DNA of 35,000 nucleotides, from positions 164,643,080 through 164,678,079 of the forward strand of contig NC_081413.1 in NCBI RefSeq assembly GCF_030272615.1, read 5' to 3'. Positions 1-9,689 of this stretch are shown here, piece by piece. Position numbers and translations under genes: made by a program. The first letter of the stretch is position 1; every line of letters starts with the position of its first letter. Below the pieces are notes generated by a model, which was not told where the DNA came from, made no database searches, and saw nothing but the letters and a program-made list of their open reading frames with translations. This DNA comes from Cryptomeria japonica (Eukaryota; Streptophyta; Pinopsida; Cupressales; Cupressaceae).

Positions 1-556
1 GCAAAGTTATCAAATCTCAGTACTCCTCCTGGAAGTCGATCCTATGTGGTGTGTTGGGAATCTTGCTCAGGCGAGGACGACTTTTGAGCAACCAATTCTT
101 ATTGATGAGGTTCAAGCAAGTGTCGGGATCATCTTCATACATTGACTTGGCTCCTTCTAAACTTTTGTAAATCACATCTTTATGCTCTGGAAGATGGAGA
201 GCCTCACTTATAGCCTCCTCTGAAAGGTAAGCCAAAGTGTTTCCTTCCTTGGATACGATCGATCTCGATTGTGAGTCATAATGGCGGGCACACTCGATCA
301 TCAGCTCATGACACTGGACTACTGGAGGGAAACCGGTCGCCTTGATGATGCCACTTTCAATTATCTTCTTTGCGACAGGTGATGGCTTGCCAATGTAGGG
401 GACCTCTCGAAACTTCCTCACACTGAAGTTTCCCAAGTTGGTATCTTCGATATTGCTCCATTTGGACACGATCCTAGTTTCCAATTCTTCGTTCTTCTGA
501 TCTTCCTTCATGAGAGCTGGACAACTAGTAGATGCTCCTGCCTTTGGAGTCGCCAT
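1..556 (-). pseudogene. N-terminal part of a repeat-associated ORF of unknown function
   Basis: The frame starts best at the ATG at 556-554 (MATPKAG...). An in-frame upstream ATG at 604 gives 16 more residues of unlikely sequence. About 179 residues run to a TGA at 17-19. Past that TGA the same frame stays open to the window edge (DLITL), so the stop looks like a point mutation of a longer protein, for example CGA to TGA at an arginine. The protein is soluble-looking, with no signal peptide or membrane segment. From memory it resembles a multicopy conifer family of hypothetical proteins; I know no catalytic motif in it. It could be the extra ORF of a large Ty3/gypsy-type element or a domesticated plant mobile domain relative. 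Both are inference. A splice-acceptor-like site lies just upstream (565). Confidence 0.55.
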
Positions 557-1020
557 CTTGACACCTACACAACATTTCATAATTAGTAATATATCTTGAA
601 GCATAGAAATATAGGGTAGAAAGGAAGATTTAAGATTTTAATTAGGAAACTTCATGATAAATCTTGAGTTATTATTTCCTAATTAACTACGCCAAACTTA
701 GAATTTTCAAAACAAAGTTCAAAATTCAAATCTTCAACAATGGTGTCATTATGTTTTCGCCATACCTCCTCTTGAGTACTAATTCTAAGAAATGAAGCAA
801 AAATAGGTGAATTTCGCTAGGCAAAACGTAGATCAAAGCTCTCCCTTGAATAAAATGCGCCTCCTTTAGCCTTCACAAGGATCAACTCCACCTCCTTCTA
901 GCCTCCAACACTTGAAAGAAAATCGCTCCAAGCAAACCAGATTTCGCACCTTTAATCAGCCTTCCAAATTCGCACTTGAAGCAATGATTGAATGATTGGA
1001 ATGGTCAAAAAACACCTCCA

Positions 1021-1030
1021 ATATATAGAG
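1021..1030 (-). promoter_or_regulatory. Candidate TATA box upstream of the left-edge ORF
   Basis: On the minus strand the sequence reads CTCTATATAT, followed by about 465 bases to the ATG at 556. A start about 30 bases downstream (near 990) would give a plausible leader. This competes with the model in which transcription starts near 3600 and an intron is removed. Confidence 0.35.
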
Positions 1031-1365
1031 CGCTCACCCCTTTGCTCCCTCTAGGCCAACTTGGCAAAAAGAGGTTAAAAAATAAATAAAATTCCAAAAA
1101 GGAGGGGCCGACTTGGCAAAATAAGACCTTAAGCGCTCCATATTTAATTTTGATTTAATAAAAAAATTAATTTTAAATGCCTCCAAGATAGAAGTTCGAT
1201 TTTTAAGGCTTAAAATTAATTTATTAAATGCCAAAATGTCTTTTATTAAATGCCAATTTAATTTTAATTTTTTCAAATGCCTCAAAATTAGCAATTTTGG
1301 CGATCTAATGCAATTTGGAGGATATTAATTTTTTAAAACAAGGCTAAATGAAATTTCATGATGAT

Positions 1366-3253
1366 TTCGCCCTGGACCCTCTTTGAGGGTCAGGAGCGTT
1401 TTTGCAATTTTAGCCTTGAAAACTTCGCATCTTGACTCCAAAATCTCCTGGAAGGTAAATCGATATCCAGTTAAGGTGTTGCACTTCAAATTTTGATATT
1501 TTACATGAGGAAAATAGGTGGAAATGTAGATTTCGCCCTAGACCCTCTCCAAGGGTCAGGAGCGATTTTCCATTTTAGGCTTATAATCCACCTAAATTTG
1601 ATTGTTGAACCCTCATCGTTATTTCCAAGATCAATTTCCTTGCACAATTGAGTAAATTCATCGAAAATCTTGAAGGCAAAAATGTCTTTTGGAGGAATTT
1701 CGCCCTGGACCCTCAGCAAGGGCCAGGAGCGATTTTCCCAATTTTGCTCAAAATCCTTCATCTTTTAATTATCAATTCTCCTTGTGGGGTAAGCGATGAT
1801 CTCCTTCATCCATTCCATACATGTTTAATTTGTTTTGTAAGGCAAAAGAGGTGCTCCAAAGATTTTCGCTCTGGGCCTCAGTGAAGGTCAGGAGCGACTT
1901 TTGCAATTTAGGCTAGGATCATCAAGTTTTGGAGGTAAATCCTTGTTCATCACGTTTTGGAGGACCCTTCCACCTTAGCACAACCTTGCCTTAGCGCAAT
2001 CTTGAAGGGAAGTTGTTGGTTTTGTAAATTTTGCCCTGGGCCTTCAGTGAGGGTCAGGAGCGACTTTGAGTCTTTTTGCACAAATTCTTGATCACTTCAA
2101 CTTCAAATTACCTTCAAGGCGTAGAATATCACGTTCTCCTCATGTCCAAGCAAGATTTTGTCTTAATTCTACAAACAAAGGAGAGAAACATGAAAAATCG
2201 CTCTGGGCCCTCTCTGAGGGTTAGGAGCGATTTTGTAATTGTCTTCAAAATCCTTACTCTTAACGATCCTTTTTCACTTCAAGGCAATTTAAACATTATT
2301 CCAAACTCGTGCCTTGGCTTGGATTTGTCCAAACTTGGAGAGAAAGGCTCAATATTAGATTTTTCGCCCTGGGCCCTCACTGAGGGTCAGGAGCGATTTT
2401 GCAAATTCAAGCTTATCCATCTTTTGTTAGCCCTCCAAATTATCTTCAATGGGCAAAACACACCCTTCCTCATTCATTTCAATCATAAAATCGCTTTGTT
2501 CTTGCAAGAAAATTACACATTTTGAAAATTTCGCTCTGGACCCTCTCTGAGGGTCAGGAGCGAATTTACTCCCCTTGGGCAGAACTCCTTCAATTCATCA
2601 TCTTCAATCAAGTTTGGATACTTTATCACGCTCATTTCATCCTCTACCATGCCTTTGATATCTCAATTTGACCAAACAAGGTCAGGAATGACTCCAATAA
2701 ACTTTTTTGCCCTGGACCTCCAGAGAGGGTCAGGAGCGAATTTGATGATTCCAACAAGATCCTTCATCATTTTAAGTTAAAACTCCTTCAGGTGGATGGA
2801 GAAAGTCATTCATTTTCCACTCATGTCCAACACTTGGTCCCTTTTTCATTACAAGATGAGGGAAATCAAAATTTCGCCCTGGGCCTTCAGCAAGGGTCAG
2901 GAGCGAATTTTCCCTTAGCCTTCAAAATTCATCATTTTTCATGCCTTCATATCTTCAAAAGCATCAAACCACGTCCAATCATCCCTCCTGGAGACCCTGC
3001 ACAAAGCAAATTGGAAAAGTCAGTGACAAAAATGCCTTAAATAACATTTTCGCCCTAGACCCTCAGCAAGGGTCAGGAGTGATTTCACCCTTTCTGGCTA
3101 AACTATATAAAATTTAAGTCTCCAATCACTTCACAAGGCAGAGTCAGGTCATTTTCGAGGTCAGGAACCAGTTAGCAAGCCCTCTCAAAACAAGAATTTG
3201 TGTTTTAGGATGAAGTTCGCCCTGGACCCTTAGCAAGGGTCAGGAGCGATTTC
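1366..3253. repeat. Satellite-like array of 12 hairpin blocks, ~166-bp period
   Basis: Twelve copies of a dyad-symmetric block start (at the CGC or its equivalent) at 1368, 1534, 1701, 1867, 2032, 2199, 2365, 2532, 2708, 2875, 3051 and 3218. Spacings are 166, 167, 166, 165, 167, 166, 167, 176, 167, 176 and 167. The left half is close to CGCCCTGGACCCTC and the right half to GAGGGTCAGGAGCG, with a 3-5 base loop and T-rich or A-rich flanks that extend the pairing. The copy at 2532 has perfect 7-base inner arms (GACCCTC, loop TCT, GAGGGTC). The ~130 bases between blocks are largely dissimilar, so either an old satellite has decayed everywhere except the dyad, or the dyad is under selection. Confidence 0.85.
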
Positions 3254-3422
3254 TCTGTTTCAGGCATCATCTTACTTCCAAATTTTGATCAAAACTTACT
3301 TAGGCAAGAACACACAATTTCACCTTCAAAATGCCAACGCTTAGTCAAAATTTGGATTTTACCCTAAAAAACCCTGATTAAACCTAACCTAAGACCTACT
3401 TGACTCCCTTGAAAGGCTTACC

Positions 3423-3645
3423 TCACTTCAATCGTCTCAACTCTTCGGGAGGACACTTAAAAACTTTCAAAATTTAACTGGACTCAGCTTGAATAACACC
3501 CAAAAGAAACCCCTAAGGTTTAGCCCTAGCCCAGACAGACAACTCACTCACTCAAAACCCTAAAAGCAGAGAGAAGAACAAGCAAAACAAAAGCGAAAAA
3601 AGAGGGGGTCCCCATTCTAATGGGGCGATGTGTGAAATGGTCACA
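3423..3645 (-). mobile_element. Candidate 5' end of an LTR or transcript leader
   Basis: Read on the minus strand, the segment starts TGTGACCATTTCACA at 3645, a short inverted repeat beginning with TG as LTRs do. It continues into a GGGGACCCCC block and a pyrimidine-rich tract (TTGTTCTTCTCTCTGC) like a transcription leader. The sequence just right of 3645 changes character to the GGGGAT-rich element. No matching 3' LTR or target duplication can be seen because the element would extend beyond the window. Confidence 0.35.
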
Positions 3646-3875
3646 ACAGGATGGCAGGGGATGATCTGATCAGTTTCCAGGATGGCAAATATTTTTGCCA
3701 ATTTTGGGGACGATGAGGGGATGGCAAAGGGGATGGCTATATAAAATATATAGGGAAAGTTCTAAATGTTAATATGAAAAATAGATAATGTATATATGCA
3801 TTATATTCATATGAAAACATGGATAAAGCATGCATATGTACATTATAGAACCTTAACATACCACATTTGTGTTCA

Positions 3876-3970
3876 GAATTCATTGTCAATACTCAATAAT
3901 AATATACATCCATAATTCAGAATTCATTGTCACTACTCAATAGACATTCATGATTGAAAATTCATTGTCA
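3876..3970. repeat. Three short direct repeats (AATTCATTGTCA)
   Basis: AATTCATTGTCA occurs at about 3877, 3921 and 3959, about 40 bases apart, in an AT-rich stretch inside the GGGGAC-rich fragment. Confidence 0.7.
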
Positions 3971-4049
3971 ATGTGCCAGCACTTGTTTGCTTGTAGTTCA
4001 TTGTTTATTTCTGGTTGGAGGATATTTGATAGTATTCCATTACTATTAT

Positions 4050-4343
4050 GACCTACAACCGCCTTTTTATGCACTACCAAGTTTTGGGTGTTTGTGAAAT
4101 TTATTACCAGGCTGTTATTCATATTTCTGAGTGCTTTTAAGTTTTGGCTATGATTCAGACCTGTTTACCTTTCGTATCAGTGAAAAGTCCAATATTGCAG
4201 ACCTGCAACCACTTTTTTATGCACTACCGAGTTCTGAGTGTTTGTGAAATTTATTACCAGGCTGATGCTCATTATTTCTAAGTGCTTTTGGAAGTGATTC
4301 AGACATGTTTACCCGTCATATTAGTGAAAATCCAAATTTATAG
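4050..4343. repeat. Tandem duplication, ~150-bp unit, two diverged copies
   Basis: Copy 1 (about 4050-4199) and copy 2 (about 4200-4343) both run from GACCT(A/G)CAACC through TTTATGCACTACC, TGTTTGTGAAATTTATTACC and GATTCAGAC(C/A)TGTTTACC. They differ by scattered substitutions and small indels. Confidence 0.85.
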
Positions 4344-4689
4344 ACCTATAATAAAATAAACAAAATTTTTTTTTAGAGCATTTGATTCTTTTTTTAATTT
4401 TAAATGTGCTGGGAAAAGGAGGACGACTGGCTGTCCCCGGGACGGTTAGGGGACATCACAGATCTCCCCAATCATATTGGTGATGGGGGGATGTCCCCTA
4501 TTGAGAATCACTGCCGTCCCCAAGTTTGCCTGGTAATCCCCACGTCCCCAGGATGGGGACGGGGAATTTAGGCCCGTGGAGGCATCTTCGGGTAACATAG
4601 TGTATTTCCAGATTTAGGGATATTTCACTATGGAATGAAATAAAGGATATGAGGATTTTGTTCATGGATGAAAAATAGTTGGTTGAAGG

Positions 4690-5340
4690 CAACATCAATA
4701 ACATTGTGAGTCAATAAGGTAAGTTGGGTGGTAGTAGTAATTCTGTGGAGGGCTCTTCTTTCTTCAAGGACTTTTTGTGGGGACTTGGCTTTGGTGGATA
4801 TCCCACCCAAGATGGGTTGGTTCACTTGGAGCAATAGACAAATAGGGAAAGATTGCATTGTTAAGTTATTTGGATAGTTTCTTGGCCAATTTGGAATGGC
4901 TAACACAACATGTTGCGAAGCCAACTATTCATTTTGGGGGTTCAAACCACTGGTTGATAGAAGTGATGAAGGAAAGAAGGCCTTGGGGCTGCCCCTTCAA
5001 ATTAGAGTTTTTTTGGTTTGAAAGAGGGGATTTTGCTGATTCTTTGGAGGAGTGGTGGAGGTTAAAGGTTGTAGTAGGTCCAGAGGAAATTGATTGAGGT
5101 AAAAGGAAGAGCTTGAGATTGGAATAAAATAGTAGTGGGCAATGTCTTTGTCAAAAAAGCATAGGTGGAGGTTGAAGAGAGAACTGCTTTAGAAGGACTA
5201 GAGAGGATAGCTTATTTATGACTTATAATTTAGTGATTGAATTAAATACTATCCTTAGGATGGAAAAGATCTTGTAGCAATTGAAATCAAGTGTGATGTA
5301 GCTGATGGTAGGAGATTGCAACACAATTTTTTCATCTCTA
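4690..5340 (+). pseudogene. LINE endonuclease C-terminal fragment and linker
   Basis: One frame reads LVDIPPKMGWFTWSNRQIGK near 4788-4848. After a frameshift at about 4858, the next reads LDSFLANLEWLTQHV and then GGSNHWLIEV (about 4943-4970). GWFTWSN plus a later S(D/N)HxxIxV is the C-terminal signature of LINE apurinic-type endonucleases; here the catalytic-pair Asp before His is Asn. Continuing, LEFFWFERGDF and, near 5290-5370, a stop-broken frame with GDCNTIFSSLRT match the linker (GDRNTKFFH type) that precedes the RT in plant LINEs. The identification rests on motif recognition only. Confidence 0.65.
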
Positions 5341-5589
5341 CGAACTATAGGAGGTAGCACAACAAGATAACTAGTATTCACCTCCCTTTTGGTATGATGA
5401 TAGTGGCATGGAGGTTATGTGGAAAGAGTATGGGATTTGATTGAATCTTCTTTGAAGGAATTGGGGGATTGTTAAGGTAAGGTGGATTGGTCTCTTGGGA
5501 TGGAGGAAAGTTATTGGGTTTTGGCTTGGCCAAGGTTTCATTGGTTGAATTGTCTTGTTGATAGGACCCCTAGGATTGATAAACATATT

Positions 5590-6033
5590 AGATGGAATTG
5601 ACTTGACGAGGGATGGATAAAATTAAATTTTTATGGTGCAACCAAAGGCAACCTTGGTGTTGTGGGTAGGGGAGGGGTAGGGGTGTTCAAAGATGATGGT
5701 GAGCAACCTCTTTTCATCTTGGCTTATGATTTTGGGATGGTTTCTAATAATATATCTGGAGGCAGAGCTCTGTTGTGGGGTTCGAGAGTTGTGAAGGAGA
5801 AGGGATGGAAGTTCCTATATGTGGAAGGGGATCTTAAAATTGTTATTGGTCTTTTGAAGGTAGGAGATTATAGGAATTGGCTTTTGCACACCATCATTTC
5901 TAAGGCTAGGGTGCATGCTAGTTCCTTTGATAAGATTGCCTTCAATCACATTAGGAGGACTGACAATATAGTGGCTGATTGGGCAGCTGGTAAACGAGTT
6001 GGTCTCAAAGTGAAGGAAGGGGTTGGCTATTAA
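5590..6033 (+). pseudogene. LINE C-terminal RNase H domain fragment
   Basis: Translation gives DEGWIKLNFYGATKGNLG (near 5605-5660), the equivalent of the FDGASKGNPG start of RVT_3 type RNase H domains. The first catalytic Asp is replaced by Tyr. An open 123-residue frame from 5662 follows, with YVEGDLKIVIGLL (central catalytic-type Asp) and HIRRTDNIVADWAAG (C-terminal motif with N and D). The frame ends at 6033. The match is to the RNase H domain at the C-terminus of plant LINE ORF2 or its free relatives. The Tyr substitution and the missing RT argue it is dead. Confidence 0.65.
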
Positions 6034-6745
6034 CTTTGGGGTGAGGTTTTTCCTCTGAATGTACTTCTTGGCAAGGATACTGGTGCCTTGTAACTTGATA
6101 AAGAGGTGGGTAAGGGGGGATGTTTATTTAATGATTGTCAGTGTGGTCGATGGGATGAGACTTACCATTTAACGGTTACAACATTTATGAATGGGTGTGT
6201 TCAATGGCGATAGTGATTTAAAGCCTGGTGTTTCATTCTATTTTCTAGGTGGTAGTGTTTTTGGTTGCTGGATGGCATCTGAATTTGTTTGATGCAACTC
6301 AAATGTGCCTCTCTGTTGTCTCTCTGTTGTCTAATGCTGCTGGTTCCTTATTCCTTCACAATGATCCAAAGATGTTCACTAGGCTGAGGTGTATTTCAAT
6401 TGTCTTGGATCATCTGCATGCATTGAATGGAGGCAGATTCGTCTACAATGGGCTGTGTAAGCTATTTGCGAAGGGTGTCAAGGTCTATCTTTTGGTGGAG
6501 GCCATTGTTTTGTTCTTTAAATGTTTTGACTAGGACGAGTCTATGGAGGATCTCCTTTGGGTAGTTTGCCTCAGCCCCCAATGGACTCTTCTCATTATAT
6601 GCCGTCATGTAGTTGGTTTTGCTTCGGTTAGTTTGATGGTTTGGTGGTTTTTGATTGGCTTCTTGGATCTCGTTTGCCAGTTTTTTGTAGTAGGTTATGG
6701 GGCAGTGGGTTTGGTTTGGTTTGTGATACTATTTACCCTGTGATA

Positions 6746-8142
6746 ATATATATCAGTATAACTATTTGAATTTAATCTCATTTTTTTTCAAATTTTATTT
6801 TATCTTTGCCAAACTTGAAAGTGAACATTCACCTCATGACATAGGTGAAATCGTCATTGGATTTTTGGTGCTTCAATTTTACAATATTGCTTTCTGCAAA
6901 AACTGATAACAGTGAACAATTTTTGTTGGTTTTCTTCCTGTAGCTGCCTTGTGTAGCTTTCGTGGGTCTCCATTCAGACTGAAACAAGAAGCAGGTACCT
7001 TAGCTGTGAGATGCTGCTCTTAGTTAGAGCAATTATATCGTCATACATATATTAAATTAACCGTTTTAGAAAGAAGATTGCATAATTGCTATAAACTCTA
7101 AAAAGAGCTCATTCACTGCTCTAGGATAAAAACTTAAAAAATAAATAAATAACAAAATTAGTCATTTACTTTGATCCGAGGTTATATTGCAGATACATTT
7201 TAATATCGAATCAGGATTTTGTACAAACAGCCAGCGTACGAGTGCAGTAATAGCCCTCCCCACATTAGAGACTGTCTTAGGAGAAATTTACATTTTGTGC
7301 AACAGACCACATCAATGAGGATCTTTCCCTAGTATGTTAAGAGTTTTTTTTCTTACAACTTGCATCTCATCAATGGTGATAATCTGTTCCAATTTGTGTG
7401 ATGCAAGTTTTTGTGTAATGCCACGTTTCTGTTATTGTTCCATCCTTTTAATAGAGAACAACACGAACAATAATTTTGGTTCCAATTCCAGTCCATTGGA
7501 TAGAGGCTTAATGAAATTTGTGATGAGATGATCTACCATTTTAACAAAGGGCTACCCCCACTTGATAGTTTAATGCAATTGATATTTGCCTTAACTAGAG
7601 GGACTGCTTTCTGTTAATATTATTTTATCCTGCACTGACAACCTGTTTAAGATGGCTCATTCTGCAAAATATAGGGGAGGACCCAGTAGTTGTGCACCCT
7701 AAGTTTGTGCTTCGCAAAATCCTATGTGGAAATTTCAAATCACCCCTAATTTTTAACAGCAGCATACTCGGCAAGTCCCATGCTTATAACTAATGTTTCA
7801 GGGCCACATCATCAAATATGATGCCACATCCACATGCTTTTTGTCAAGGTGTCATAACAGCCTCCAAAAAGGTGAGACCAATAGTCATGCAAAAGGGGCC
7901 CCAATACTTGTGCAGCTGATGTGGCATTACACGATTGGTTGCTTTTTACAACTAAGGGTACATTTCATTCAATTATGGGTTGTCATCATCAGCAATAACA
8001 ACTTTAAAGTCACAACTATTGGTGCAATGTTGTATAAAAAAAAGAACATTAAATCAAGTATGGCTTTTAAATCAACTACTTTTATCACAACAATTGGAAT
8101 GTGTTCAACTACTGGATCCTCTCTGTTAGAACCCTAAAATTC
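6746..8142. other. Non-coding AT-rich stretch
   Basis: No open frame looks like a protein, and no LTR end, RNA gene or repeat stands out. A TTTCTTCCTGTAG acceptor-like sequence near 6934-6946 is the only gene-like hint, and no coding frame follows it. Confidence 0.5.
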
Positions 8143-8241
8143 TCTAGCATTTCTTGACTTGTAAAATCTTGAGATCACTTTCCTTGTTTTGATCTAGCAT
8201 TTCTTGACTTGTAAAATCTTGAGATCACTTTCCTTGTTTTG
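8143..8241. repeat. 50-bp tandem duplication, essentially identical copies
   Basis: The segment starting TCTAGCATTTCTTGACTTG at 8143 is repeated at 8193 with no substitution through 49 bases. The identity means the duplication is much younger than the surrounding decayed elements. Confidence 0.95.
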
Positions 8242-9156
8242 TCTTCACCAAGCTTTTGTATTCAAACGAGGAGAAAAGCCTATCCTTAAAGCATAACTCC
8301 ATATCTTTGAGCCTGTCCCTATGAACACTTGTTTGAGAAGAATGGTTTATTTATCAGGTGAGGTTATTATTATTACAAGTTCATTAATGAAAAACATGAA
8401 TAACAAAGCAATAAAGATCATTAGGAATGCTTCGAGGTATGGATGCTATGTGTGGGGATAAATGTGGCTCCTACAAAAGTTGAGCCCAACACTTAGCACT
8501 AGGGAGGAATCAACAATGATCCATGATTTCAATTCACGAAGCCAAGAAAAACACCTTATATTCTTCATTGTGCAGAAAATTTTGTATCGACAAGACTCAC
8601 TAATTAGTACAACGAAAGGATGACTTTTCAGAATAGTTTGCAGCCCCGGTGAACAAAGGAAACACTATGGTGAAATGGTAAGTTAACTGATAAGCCCTTT
8701 TTGGTATGACTCGCAAATTTCCAGTGAAAATCTATTTATTGACATAATGTTGTGGTTCTGCCGAATACAATAATGCTATAATGAAAGAGTAAGCTACAAC
8801 GAAAGAAAAAACTTATTGGCCGACAGTATATAAGCTATACTGAAAGCATAAAATGTAAGGGTTTTTGGCGATGTCGGAGTAGGTGTCTAGCCACTTCACC
8901 GAAAATATGGGTTTTCGGTATAATGATCAAAGAATTTCAGAGTGTGGAAATGTTATGCCGAAATTTGCTTCTATACCAAAAAGACTGGCGGGTCCTATTC
9001 CTATGATTAAATAAGTGTCAACAAAATTGGCCAGGAACCTATGACGAACTTTATGATTTTGTTGTGATGAAGCAAAAGGGGAAATGATGGGAATCTTATA
9101 TTGAAAGTATATGTGATAGCGAAAATGAAAGCAAAGGAATATAGCCCTGAAAGTTA

Positions 9157-9220
<64 letters not shown>

Positions 9221-9689
9221 TCTGATGAATGGACTGTACAAAGCGGGAATGTGCATATGCTGAAATCCAATTTTACACCGAAACAAGGTCATATCAAGAT
9301 AACTAAAATTTGTTATACAGACAAGGATTTACACTTAGATGAAATTGCAAACAACGGAGAAAGGATTAGGAGTTTTAACGAACTAGCAAGTTACACTGAA
9401 AAGACTTAGATGGTGGCAAGACGATGGGTAGAGTTCCCCAACATTAATGCACACCAAAATTAACGTCAATATCACACGAATTTGAATTTAAAGCATCAAT
9501 GATCGTTTTGCAACTATATTCAAGGTAGTGTTTCATGAGATTTTTAAGAAGAGAATTGTGTAGAATTTGGACGACACATACAAAGATAGCTTTGAGCCAG
9601 GTGAGCAGACAAAGGATCAGAGTTAACTCCCAGATTGCAAGTAAGTTTTATCTTTGAAGAAAATCTTTTGATTAATTCTACATTTCTGC
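8242..9689. other. Non-coding region with repeated CCGAAA motifs
   Basis: No coding frame is convincing. CCGAA(A/T), GCGAAAA and related hexamers recur between about 8755 and 9290, some next to TATACC or TTACACC. The pattern resembles the motif-laden LTRs elsewhere in this window, so it may be part of an LTR or leader belonging to the 9690-12117 pseudogene. No TG...CA ends were identified. Confidence 0.35.
9162..9217. repeat. (AT)28 microsatellite
   Basis: Twenty-eight uninterrupted AT dinucleotides lie between ACACCG and CAGTCTG. Open frames across it encode only alternating Tyr-Ile and are artefacts. Confidence 0.98.

Larger units (their letters stand above)
565..3421 (-). other. Candidate 5'-leader intron of the left-edge ORF
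   Basis: On the minus strand a strong donor (GTGAG then GTAAGC, cut at 3422/3421) follows a pyrimidine-rich leader with an AGGGTTTTGAGTG segment. An acceptor (TTGTGTAG, last base 565) lies eight bases before the ATG at 556. The predicted intron is about 2.86 kb and would contain the hairpin array. The sites are seen; splicing is inference, and the TATA-like sequence at 1021 supports an alternative start. Confidence 0.25.
3647..4575. mobile_element. GGGGAC-rich transposon-like fragment
   Basis: Both ends are crowded with GGGGA(C/T) on the top strand at the left (3650-3735) and GTCCCC/CCCCA at the right (4430-4560), so the motif points inward from both sides. This is like the subterminal repeats of class II elements. 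The middle is AT-rich and non-coding, with a TATATAAAATATATAG stretch near 3740. No transposase, clear terminal inverted repeat or target duplication was found. A non-autonomous DNA element is the best reading but is not proven. Confidence 0.35.
4640..6745 (+). mobile_element. Degenerate LINE (L1-type non-LTR retrotransposon)
   Basis: Endonuclease-like and RNase H-like fragments occur in LINE order on the plus strand, followed by an untranslated-looking tail that ends in GT-rich DNA near 6745 (TGATAATATATATC). The piece between about 5340 and 5590 is far too short for a reverse transcriptase, and no RT motif is seen, so most of the RT was deleted. Many frameshifts and stops are present. No poly(A) tail or target duplication was seen. 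Confidence 0.7.

Noticed and set aside
728-775. A gypsy-type primer-binding site (TGGCGAAAACATAATG, minus strand) after a possible LTR end
   Set aside because: It starts TGG but does not match a tRNA 3' end I can name, and no CA end clearly precedes it.
1366-3253. CRISPR-like array of repeats and unique spacers
   Set aside because: The regular dyad-repeat-plus-unique-spacer look is superficial: spacers are ~130 bases, repeats vary, and everything around is plant retroelement DNA.
6249-6743. Two plus-strand open frames downstream of the LINE RNase H
   Set aside because: Composition is low-complexity Leu/Val/Phe-rich translation of GT-rich LINE 3' tail; no motif.
7793-8137. Open frame of 114 codons
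   Set aside because: No recognisable protein character; random AT-rich frame.
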